From the NCBI GenBank assembly GCA_947479075.1, contig CANJZR010000311.1, positions 1 through 5,117 on the forward strand: DNA of 5,117 bases, in the 5' to 3' direction. The notes under the pieces are model-generated. The model made no database searches. It was not told where the DNA came from and saw nothing but the letters and a program-made list of their open reading frames with translations. Below are positions 1 through 5,104 of the stretch, in pieces. This stretch comes from Planctomycetaceae bacterium (GTDB lineage Bacteria; Planctomycetota; Planctomycetia; Planctomycetales; Planctomycetaceae). The number at the start of each line of letters is the position of its first letter. Positions within the stretch are counted from its first letter, which is position 1. The position numbers were made by a program, and so were the translations under genes.

Positions 1-1
1 A

Positions 2-1402
2 TCTGATCAGCCCGTTGCGACGAGCTCCACGCTCAAACCGTTCCCCCATCTCAAGGAGCTTTACGCCCGGGGAAAGAGTCTGCGTGAGAAGTGTCCACGC
101 CAATCACACGCAATCTGGAAGGAATCCGATCATCGGCCCGACCCGTTGTCATTGATCGAGCAAGCGAACCACGGTCGCCTGCCGCACCTGGTTCCTATCC
201 GTCATGGCCGCATGCTGCAGTCGCCGTTCACTTTCTTTCGCGGCGCTGCCCTTCACATGGCAGCCGATCTGGCCAACACACCCGCGACCGGAGTTCGTGT
301 CCAGGCGTGCGGCGATTGCCACTTGCTCAACTTTGGTGCGTTCGGGACTCCGGAACGTCGGGTGATCTTCGACATCAACGATCTCGACGAGACTCTCCCT
401 GCTCCATGGGAGTGGGACATCAAGCGACTGGCAGCCAGCTTCGTTCTGGCCTGTCGCAACAACGGATTCAGCGACGACGATGCCCGCGATGCCGTACTCA
501 GTTGTGTGCGGTCCTTCCGCGAGCGGACTGCGGAATTCAGCCGCATGAAGATGCTGGATGTCTGGTATTCAAGTATTGATGTCGAAGATCAGATGGATTC
601 ATTCAAAGACGAAGAGGATCGCGAACGCGTCCGCAAACGGCTGGCCAAGGCCCGGAAGCGATGTGCCATGGAGCACGATTTTCCCCAGCTGGTCACGAAT
701 GCTGGAATGACTCCCACGATCAAGGAGAATCCGCCTCTGATCTTCCACTGGCAGGAAAAAGGGCACGAGGAACACAAAGCCAATATCGAGCGGGCCTTTG
801 CCCGGTATCGCGCCACGATGCGTGAGGATCTCCAGCTGTTACTCGACCGGTATAAGCTGATGGACGTGGCCATCAAGGTGGTCGGGATCGGCAGCGTTGG
901 CACGTATTGCGGGATCTTGCTGCTCATGGCCAGCGACAAGGATCCGCTATTTCTGCAGTTCAAGCACGCCCGCGCCTCGGTGCTCGAGGCCTATGCCGGG
1001 AAGAGTCACAATGCGAACCACGGCGCACGCGTCGTGCACGGATGCCGGATGATGCAATCGGCCAGTGACATGTTTCTCGGTTGGACCGAGGGGGATGCTG
1101 GCCGGCACTTCTACGTACGACAGCTGAGAGACATGAAGATCAAGCCGTTGATCGATGTCTTCTCCCGCCGGTTCATGTGCCAGTATGCTCAGGTCTGTGG
1201 CTGGACACTGGCCCAGGCCCACGCCCGATCCGGCGAATCGGCCATCATCACCGGCTACCTCGGAGACAGCGACAAATTCGACCTGGCCATTGCCGATTTC
1301 GCCGTCGCCTATGCCGACCAGAGCGAACGCGATTTCGAAGTACTGCGCAAAGCCGCCCACGCCGGTCAGCTGGAGGTATTCGTCGAGGCCGACTTGTCGT
1401 GA
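2..1402 (+). CDS. DUF2252 family protein, 5' end outside the window
   Basis: This protein belongs to the uncharacterised DUF2252 family, and its biochemical role is unknown. A TTG at 146 could serve as a start, but the frame is open without a stop to position 2. The upstream codons (71-145) encode GKSLREKCPRQSHAIW and then a DRPDPLSLIE stretch, which matches the conserved N-terminal part of the family. The true start is therefore left of the window, and 466 residues are visible. Family blocks seen, numbered from position 2: LVPIRHGRM (about 64-72), SPFTFFRGAALHMA (74-87), CGDCHLLNFG (103-112), FDINDLDE (123-130), PWEWDIKRLAAS (135-146), VGIGSVGT (294-301), LQFKHARASVLEAY (318-331), FYVRQLRDMK (370-379) and the C-terminal AQAHARSGES/YADQ region. 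CGDxHxxNFG and FDxND resemble the catalytic and metal-binding loops of aminoglycoside-kinase-like folds (inference). No signal peptide or membrane segment is visible. It is convergent with the toxin gene and not part of that operon. Confidence 0.9.
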   Translation, partial: SDQPVATSSTLKPFPHLKELYARGKSLREKCPRQSHAIWKESDHRPDPLSLIEQANHGRLPHLVPIRHGRMLQSPFTFFRGAALHMAADLANTPATGVRVQACGDCHLLNFGAFGTPERRVIFDINDLDETLPAPWEWDIKRLAASFVLACRNNGFSDDDARDAVLSCVRSFRERTAEFSRMKMLDVWYSSIDVEDQMDSFKDEEDRERVRKRLAKARKRCAMEHDFPQLVTNAGMTPTIKENPPLIFHWQEKGHEEHKANIERAFARYRATMREDLQLLLDRYKLMDVAIKVVGIGSVGTYCGILLLMASDKDPLFLQFKHARASVLEAYAGKSHNANHGARVVHGCRMMQSASDMFLGWTEGDAGRHFYVRQLRDMKIKPLIDVFSRRFMCQYAQVCGWTLAQAHARSGESAIITGYLGDSDKFDLAIADFAVAYADQSERDFEVLRKAAHAGQLEVFVEADLS

Positions 1403-1434
1403 CCTTGCTCACGGGTAACAGCCCGCACACACCG

Positions 1435-1455
1435 CACCCCGCGGGTAATGGGGTG
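1435..1455. terminator. small GC-rich hairpin after the DUF2252 gene
   Basis: CACCCC and GGGGTG form a 6-bp stem around a 9-base loop, 33 bases after the DUF2252 stop codon. There is no following T-tract, so an intrinsic terminator is only a possibility. The hairpin could equally be chance in GC-rich DNA. Confidence 0.2.
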
Positions 1456-1503
1456 ATGACAAGCGAAGATCGGCGACCACCAACCACGCCCCGCACTCCC
1501 ACT

Positions 1504-1547
1504 GCCCGGCGTAGGTCCTCTAACCGCAGCGAGCGCCGGGCGTCAGC
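1504..1547. repeat. GC-rich hairpin with a copy of the short AGCG-type intergenic repeat
   Basis: GCCCGGCG (1504-1511) pairs exactly with CGCCGGGC (1534-1541), an 8-bp stem with a 22-base loop. Within it, 1524-1541 reads CCGCAGCG-AGCG-CC-GGGC. This closely resembles the segment at 5051-5070 (CCGCAGCG-TC-AGCG-A-GGGCG) and the minus strand of 3702-3725. I read it as one member of a short dispersed intergenic repeat. It lies between two convergent genes, where it could also help end transcription from either side. No T-tract follows. Confidence 0.4.
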
Positions 1548-1553
1548 CAGATG

Positions 1554-1570
1554 TACCGCGACATGCGGTA
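1554..1570. terminator. small hairpin at the 3' end of the toxin gene
   Basis: TACCGC (1554-1559) and GCGGTA (1565-1570) form a perfect 6-bp stem with a 5-base loop. It begins one base beyond the toxin stop codon (1572-1574, minus strand). Its position fits a transcript end for the leftward operon, but there is no T-tract. Confidence 0.25.
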
Positions 1571-1571
1571 T

Positions 1572-2444
1572 TCATGGAAGCGGAAATTGAAATGGTATGA
1601 TTCTCGACTGTTCAAGAAAGTGGACTATAGATTCCAGCGATCCCTCAGCCTCATCAAACGGAATGTCCTTTAGAAGAATCGATCGCTCGTATGTTGCTCG
1701 TGTTACCTCCCACTGCTCACGAAAAGTGACGAGCCCTTGGCAATCAATGTATCGAGAACGGCATGCTCGGACGAACTCCTCTCCCACATGTTCCCAGAAA
1801 GTGAGTTGACTGAGGCTTTTAAAACGAAGAATTCGACTCAGGTCATAGAGATCTTTGACTCTCACTGCATCTCCGGGCTTCTTGACTTTGGCACGGTAAG
1901 CGGGCAGAGAACTCAGAAAAGCCCTCAATTTTTCTCCTGCTATACGTTCCAATGTATAAGCATTCGCCTGATGCTCACCGAGCTTCAATGGGCCAACTGA
2001 TGTGTCGAGTAGTTGTTCGGGAGCAGCCACGTCGACTCTCAGTACTAGTAGGTTTGGGATGCGCTTACTTTGATCGTCTACTTTCAATTTTACTTCGAAA
2101 GCGTCCCACCCCCTCGGATGTTGGCTCGCGGGATTCGAATTGACTGCTACAGAGTTGAGCCCATACCTTACCGGTTCAACGCGTTCGAAATGAGCCCTAA
2201 CAGCTCTGGAAATCCACAACTCCAACATCCTTCGTTGATCTTCCCGTTGTGGTGTCTTGGTCACAAAAGCTTGCGTGAGATTGCAGTCCAAATCGAGAGA
2301 TTGACGCCCATTACTCAGAAGAACATTCAGAACCCGTGCCCCCTTAAAGACCATCACTCCCTGTAACTCCGGCGATGCTGCGAACGCCAGGAAAATTTCA
2401 TCCATCACCTGCGACTTCCAGCGATCACTGTCTGAAGGGTTCAT
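1572..2444 (-). CDS. abiEii: AbiEii-like nucleotidyltransferase toxin (type IV toxin-antitoxin)
   Basis: This is a predicted cytoplasmic nucleotidyltransferase of the AbiEii/AbiGii toxin family (DUF1814). Such proteins inhibit growth and can act in abortive infection of phage; where studied, they are GTP-binding or tRNA-directed nucleotidyltransferases. I start it at ATG 2444, giving 290 residues. That ATG overlaps the antitoxin stop as ATGA, the classic coupled arrangement. A GTG at 2462 would add six residues but has no better ribosome site. Residues 33-53 hold FKGARVLN...R..SLDLD, which corresponds to motif I (G-S/A followed by DxD; D51 and D53). LRVDVAAPE (135-143) offers a third acidic strand residue, D138. 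LERIAGEKLRAFLS (165-178) and RVKDLYDLSRI (195-205) match the conserved K-L and K/R-D-L-Y-D-L C-terminal motifs. All expected motifs are present, so it looks intact. It is the second gene of the operon, with the antitoxin first, as is usual for AbiE. It is more AT-rich than both flanking genes. The target is not predictable from sequence. Confidence 0.85.
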   Translation of the reverse strand: MNPSDSDRWKSQVMDEIFLAFAASPELQGVMVFKGARVLNVLLSNGRQSLDLDCNLTQAFVTKTPQREDQRRMLELWISRAVRAHFERVEPVRYGLNSVAVNSNPASQHPRGWDAFEVKLKVDDQSKRIPNLLVLRVDVAAPEQLLDTSVGPLKLGEHQANAYTLERIAGEKLRAFLSSLPAYRAKVKKPGDAVRVKDLYDLSRILRFKSLSQLTFWEHVGEEFVRACRSRYIDCQGLVTFREQWEVTRATYERSILLKDIPFDEAEGSLESIVHFLEQSRIIPFQFPLP

Positions 2445-3418
2445 GGGGTATGGACCAGCCACTCGTCGTTGAGAGTTGTGTAGTTCACACCGGGTAACAG
2501 AGAGATTCTTGCATAAGGACCGTTTCGATCGATTGCATTGAGCGCGGACTCGAAGAACTTGCTCAATTCAGTGCGAGGCGAATAGCCATATTGTTCTAAC
2601 ATCACCGCTAGACGACGAGTCGTTGCTGGGTATTGCATCGTATGCAGATACGACACAATCCGGCCCTCGTCAATTCGATCGGATTGAATAGCTTCTTGCC
2701 AAGCTTCGAAAACGACCTCAGGACCTCCACAATGAAACGGTTTGTAAAGTGAATCGAGCAGGGTCTGCTCTACTGTCGTGATGCGAATATTAGTCCGTGG
2801 CCCGTAACTTCGAGTTTGTACCCCCGGGACGAGTTTGATTGTTTTGTCCGTCCGATAGTAGGAGACCTGGTGAAACTGAAAGAGCTGCGTTCCGAGACCA
2901 CGAGACTTGCGGTCACCTGAAGCCGGCGAAAGGTTCGGTGTCTCCGAGGGCAATACCTCCGCTTGCTCGATTTCTTGAGTTGGTTTCGTGGGAACCAGTT
3001 TCGCGATGTGGTGATGTCCTGCGTGCTGTGTCGTCAATCCGTGATATACGATGGCACTCATGTAGCAGATGACTCCAGCAGGCACACTGGCCATCAGCAG
3101 TTCTAGAGGGTCAACTTCGGACTCTGTGGTGGCCCCCGCTTCAAACAAATAGATGGATGCTCCCTCAATGGGAAGCTTTGCCATCAATCGAATCTTGCAC
3201 ATCCAATCGAGCAGAGACGAATGAGACTGGCTGGATCCATGGCCTTGGATGGCAAGCTCGTCTCGGACCTGCTTGATGACTTTTAACAGAGAGTCCTTTG
3301 CCCAGCACCGCACGCTCGGCCAACTCTCACTGGGGGTCGCAAGATGCTGGCTTAGAGCGGACACAAAAGCTTCTTTGTAAGCTTGACCTTTGTCAGGAAC
3401 GGAATCCTTCTTAACCAC
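2441..3418 (-). CDS. abiEi: AbiEi-like antitoxin and probable autorepressor
   Basis: This is a predicted antitoxin of the AbiEi family, partner of the downstream AbiEii-like protein. In characterised AbiE systems the antitoxin does not bind the toxin. It counteracts the toxin's effect and represses its own operon by binding inverted repeats upstream. The protein has 325 residues. The N-terminal part (about 12-95) is helical and probably carries the DNA-binding part, including LLDWMCKIRLMAKLPIEGASIYLF. PLELLMASVPAGVICYMSAI followed by VYHGLTTQ (about 104-131), the HHHIAKLVPTK strand and ITTVEQTLLDSL...CGGPEVVFEAW (213-240) match the AbiEi C-terminal domain. The end, LLPGVNYTTLNDEW, is also typical. 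The start is GTG 3418: the frame is closed by TAG at 3422-3424, so it can begin no earlier. The only Shine-Dalgarno-like bases (GGGGGTAGG) lie inside the adjoining palindrome, so translation may be sensitive to folding. Its stop overlaps the toxin ATG by four bases. Confidence 0.82.
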   Translation of the reverse strand: MVKKDSVPDKGQAYKEAFVSALSQHLATPSESWPSVRCWAKDSLLKVIKQVRDELAIQGHGSSQSHSSLLDWMCKIRLMAKLPIEGASIYLFEAGATTESEVDPLELLMASVPAGVICYMSAIVYHGLTTQHAGHHHIAKLVPTKPTQEIEQAEVLPSETPNLSPASGDRKSRGLGTQLFQFHQVSYYRTDKTIKLVPGVQTRSYGPRTNIRITTVEQTLLDSLYKPFHCGGPEVVFEAWQEAIQSDRIDEGRIVSYLHTMQYPATTRRLAVMLEQYGYSPRTELSKFFESALNAIDRNGPYARISLLPGVNYTTLNDEWLVHTP

Positions 3419-3419
3419 G

Positions 3420-3477
3420 TCCTACCCCCAGATCACGTGCGCTTAGCTAGCTAAGCGTACGTGATCTGGGGGTAGGA
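3420..3477. promoter_or_regulatory. 58-bp near-perfect palindrome immediately upstream of the antitoxin start
   Basis: Both 29-base arms pair about the axis 3448/3449, with one exception, G3439 opposite T3458. The pairing stops at 3419/3478. The centre is GCTAGC, inside a 16-bp core (3441-3456) of the form GCTT-A-GCTAGC-T-AAGC. It sits one base away from the GTG codon of the antitoxin (3416-3418). Its distal arm on the minus strand contains the only Shine-Dalgarno-like sequence for that gene. It could be an AbiEi operator, a cruciform, or an mRNA hairpin that blocks translation. There is no T-tract on either side, which argues against a simple terminator. Confidence 0.9.
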
Positions 3478-3512
3478 ATCAAGGAAAATCGAAAAAAATA
3501 TCCTCCGGGCAT
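3447..3512 (-). CDS. possible 21-codon leader peptide upstream of the antitoxin
   Basis: ATG at 3512-3510 is preceded, six bases away, by AGAGG (3523-3519), a good Shine-Dalgarno match. This is better than the one for the antitoxin itself. The reading frame encodes MPGGYFFRFS, then LIPTPRSRTLS, and ends at TAG 3449-3447. Codons 12-21 run through the whole 5' arm of the proximal palindrome, and the stop falls exactly in its central CTAG. It has no recognisable homology and may be a chance ORF. If translated, a ribosome would hold the hairpin open and could control access to the antitoxin start. The frame differs from that of the antitoxin, so it is not its lost N-terminus. Confidence 0.3.
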   Translation of the reverse strand: MPGGYFFRFSLIPTPRSRTLS

Positions 3513-3527
3513 AGTTTACCTCTTTTC

Positions 3528-3585
3528 ACGGAGCAACAAGCACGATATGCTTTGCTAGCAAAGCATATCGTGCTTGTTGCTCCGT
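3528..3585. promoter_or_regulatory. 58-bp perfect palindrome, distal member of the pair
   Basis: All 29 bases of each arm pair about the axis 3556/3557, with no mismatch and no loop. The symmetry stops at 3527/3586. The 16-bp core (3549-3564) reads GCTT-T-GCTAGC-A-AAGC, identical to the core of the palindrome at 3420-3477 except at one symmetrical pair. The outer arms are unrelated in sequence to those of the other palindrome, yet the total length is exactly the same. The two axes are 108 bp apart, with a 50-bp AT-rich spacer containing an A7 run. Possible roles are an operator for the AbiEi-like protein, a cruciform site or a structured leader. Confidence 0.92.
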
Positions 3586-3621
3586 CCAACATTACTAGTC
3601 GCTTCATGGTAACCAGATCGC

Positions 3622-3656
3622 TTCACGAACTGCCCTTCAGAGGGCCAGCTCGTGAG
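3622..3656. other. imperfect stem-loop in the intergenic region
   Basis: CACGA (3624-3628) pairs with TCGTG (3650-3654), followed inward by CTG/CAG and CCTT/AGGG-type pairs around CAG. There are two mismatched positions and some wobble pairs. It lacks the CTAG centre of the two large palindromes. It may be a terminator for the leftward Gfo/Idh/MocA-like gene or unrelated structure; there is no T-tract. Confidence 0.35.
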
Positions 3657-3701
3657 AGTCAGATACCCCGACTGGCTTATTGCGTAGTGGCCCCCGGATC
3701 T

Positions 3702-3725
3702 CCCCGGGCGCTCACGCTTCCGGCT
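3702..3725 (-). repeat. copy of the short AGCGTNAGCG intergenic repeat
   Basis: On the minus strand this reads CCGGAAGCGTGAGCGCCCGG within a slightly longer GC-rich block. It shares AGCGT-N-AGCG with 5051-5066 and resembles 1524-1541. It begins seven bases after the stop of the Gfo/Idh/MocA-like gene. Together with CCCGG/CCGGG (3693-3697 and 3704-3708, a 5-bp stem) it may take part in ending that transcript. From memory, repeats of this style are common in planctomycete intergenic DNA. Confidence 0.4.
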
Positions 3726-3731
3726 CTTCGG

Positions 3732-4850
3732 TCACTTCAACGTAAACTCCGGCAGGTTCACAATCTGCCCCCCCTTGAGCGCTGATTCGTGGGCGCAGAT
3801 GCCGACGCAGGTCCAGTTGGCGGAGAGGGTGGCGTTGGGCCACGGGTCGCGGTTCTGGGCGAGGGCGTTCAGCATCTCGTTGACGAGGTGCGGGTGCGAG
3901 CCGCCGTGGCCGCCGCCCTGCAGGAAGCTGAGGTGGTCGGCGTCGTGGATTTCGCTGGGAAGCGTGAACTTGCGGATCGGCTCGGGGAGCAGGTGGGCGT
4001 AGTCGGGCACGGTGATCTTCTCGGGGATCTCCGGCTCGGGCCGCTTGGCGGTGTGGATCACGTGCGGCTCATGCTCGACCAGCGTCCACTCGAAGCTCTT
4101 CTTCGTGCCGTACACGTCGAAGCTCTCGCGATACTGCCGGGCCACGTCATACAGACAGCGCCAGACATGCGCGGTCAGGTCACTGTCCTTCAGCTTGATA
4201 TGACAGCTTTCCACCGCGAACTTGTTGCCCGACTTCTTCTGGATGTCCTCACGCACCGTGCCCGAGCCGAAGCAGCTGACGTACTCCGCCCGCTTGTTCA
4301 TCAGGCCGAGGACCGGGCTGACGACGTGGGTGGCGTAGTGCATCGGGATCATGCGTTCCCAGTAATCGGGCCAGCCGTCCATGTCTTGCGGATGGGAAGC
4401 TGCGAGGTGCTGGATCTGGCCGAGTTCGCCGCGTTCGTACATTTCCTTGATGAAGAGGAACTCGCGGGAGTAGACGACCGTTTCGGCCATCATGTACTTC
4501 TTGCCGGTGCTGGCAACGAGTTCGCAGATCTTTTCACAGTCAGCGATGTTGGTCGCCATCGGGACCGTACACATCACATGCTTGCCGGCCTTGAGGGCCT
4601 CCATGCTCATCCACGCATGGTCGGGGATCGGCGAGTTGATGTGAACGAAGTCGACCTTGGGATCGGCCAGCACGTCCTCGTACTTGGTGTAGCGGGACGC
4701 CACGCCGAACTGGTCGCCGATCTTGTTGAGCTTCTCTTCATTCCGCTGACAGAGAGCCTGCACATTGGCCAGGGGGTGGGCCTTGTAAATGGGGAGGAAC
4801 TCCGCCCCGAACCCGAGACCGACCATCGCAACGTTGAACTTCTGGCTCAT
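3732..4850 (-). CDS. Gfo/Idh/MocA-family oxidoreductase-like protein with altered active site
   Basis: This is a cytoplasmic protein with an N-terminal NAD(P)-binding Rossmann fold and a C-terminal alpha/beta domain, as in Gfo/Idh/MocA sugar or cyclitol oxidoreductases. The substrate is unknown. I start it at ATG 4850 (372 residues), because AGGG lies six bases upstream and the next residues lead straight into the first beta strand. ATG 4877 would add nine residues (MTHTTAGHH) that do not look like part of the fold. VAMVGLGFGAEF (residues 6-17) carries the GxGxxA/G-type nucleotide loop. The usual EKP motif is replaced by CTVPMA (94-99), with no lysine. The usual DxGxH block appears as HYATH (171-175), keeping the histidine but not the aspartate. 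The GGGHGGSHPHLVNEML segment (312-327) is typical of the many paralogues in planctomycete-like genomes (from memory). Length is normal, so it is not truncated. It may use different chemistry or not be a dehydrogenase. No operon partner is visible within the window. Confidence 0.88.
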   Translation of the reverse strand: MSQKFNVAMVGLGFGAEFLPIYKAHPLANVQALCQRNEEKLNKIGDQFGVASRYTKYEDVLADPKVDFVHINSPIPDHAWMSMEALKAGKHVMCTVPMATNIADCEKICELVASTGKKYMMAETVVYSREFLFIKEMYERGELGQIQHLAASHPQDMDGWPDYWERMIPMHYATHVVSPVLGLMNKRAEYVSCFGSGTVREDIQKKSGNKFAVESCHIKLKDSDLTAHVWRCLYDVARQYRESFDVYGTKKSFEWTLVEHEPHVIHTAKRPEPEIPEKITVPDYAHLLPEPIRKFTLPSEIHDADHLSFLQGGGHGGSHPHLVNEMLNALAQNRDPWPNATLSANWTCVGICAHESALKGGQIVNLPEFTLK

Positions 4851-4917
4851 GTGGTGCCCTGCTGTGGTGTGAGTCATTGATCGTGAAGACAGACAGCTTG
4901 AATGTCAGTGCCGGGTG

Positions 4918-4946
4918 ATTGTACTTCTCGATGTGGCAGAGGAGAA
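4918..4946 (-). promoter_or_regulatory. possible sigma-70-like promoter for the Gfo/Idh/MocA-like gene
   Basis: On the minus strand TACAAT (4923-4918) matches the -10 consensus at five of six bases. A poor -35 candidate, TTCTCC (4946-4941), lies 17 bp upstream. Transcription would start near 4911, about 60 bases before ATG 4850. The -35 match is weak, so this is a candidate only. Confidence 0.3.
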
Positions 4947-4979
4947 ATGAGACGGGTTCGGGAGAGGTAGGAAGAGTGG

Positions 4980-5010
4980 GACACAGATTTTCAGGATGAC
5001 ACAGATCAGG
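4980..5010. repeat. short tandem-like repeat with an 18-bp period
   Basis: GACACAGAT occurs at 4980-4988 and again at 4998-5006, followed by TTTCAGGA and CAGGA respectively. The two units are therefore imperfect copies 18 bp apart. It lies in non-coding DNA upstream of the leftward gene. Function is unknown; it may be one of the dispersed short repeats seen in such genomes. Confidence 0.4.
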
Positions 5011-5050
5011 AGAGAGGGATGTAACAGCGTGCGGTGCCGTCTTTACCAAC

Positions 5051-5076
5051 CCGCAGCGTCAGCGAGGGCGAGTGGG
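5051..5076 (+). repeat. copy of the short AGCGTNAGCG intergenic repeat
   Basis: The segment begins CCGCAGCGTCAGCGAGGGCG and is flanked by ACCC and GGGT, which could pair. It aligns with the copy at 1524-1541 except for a 2-base insertion and a small change in the GC-rich tail. It shares AGCGT-N-AGCG with the minus strand of 3702-3725. Confidence 0.4.
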
Positions 5077-5104
5077 TATGCGACGCCCGACGAGTCTCAA
5101 GGCC

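Noticed and set aside
146..148. TTG as the start of the DUF2252 gene
   Set aside because: The frame is open upstream to position 2, and those codons encode residues typical of the family N-terminal region, so the gene starts outside the window.
91..579. 162-residue ORF on the plus strand overlapping the DUF2252 gene
   Set aside because: It is low-complexity, Arg/Ser/Pro-rich and in another frame of a clear family gene, so it is a shadow.
1504..1547. Integron attC site
   Set aside because: A hairpin with CTAAC in the loop was considered, but the R'/R'' core pair and typical attC spacing are absent.
2445..2462. GTG at 2462 as the toxin start
   Set aside because: The ATG at 2444 forms a standard ATGA overlap with the antitoxin stop, and neither start has a strong ribosome site, so the coupled ATG is preferred.
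3420..3585. Protelomerase (telomere resolution) sites
   Set aside because: The architecture, palindromes of about 56 bp with a shared core, is reminiscent of such sites. However, there is no protelomerase or phage gene in the window, two sites 108 bp apart make little sense for this role, and the core does not match targets I can recall.
3420..3585. Ends of an insertion sequence or MITE, or a CRISPR array
   Set aside because: There is no transposase, no target duplication, only a 50-bp spacer and different arms. There are only two units, so it is not a CRISPR array.
3552..3785. 77-residue plus-strand ORF starting inside the distal palindrome
   Set aside because: It has a TTG start without a ribosome site, runs into the 3' end of the opposite gene, and has no recognisable features.
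3789..4880. 363-residue ORF on the plus strand
   Set aside because: It lies antisense to the Gfo/Idh/MocA-like gene, is valine- and leucine-rich from GC-biased codons, and shows no domain. It is a shadow ORF.
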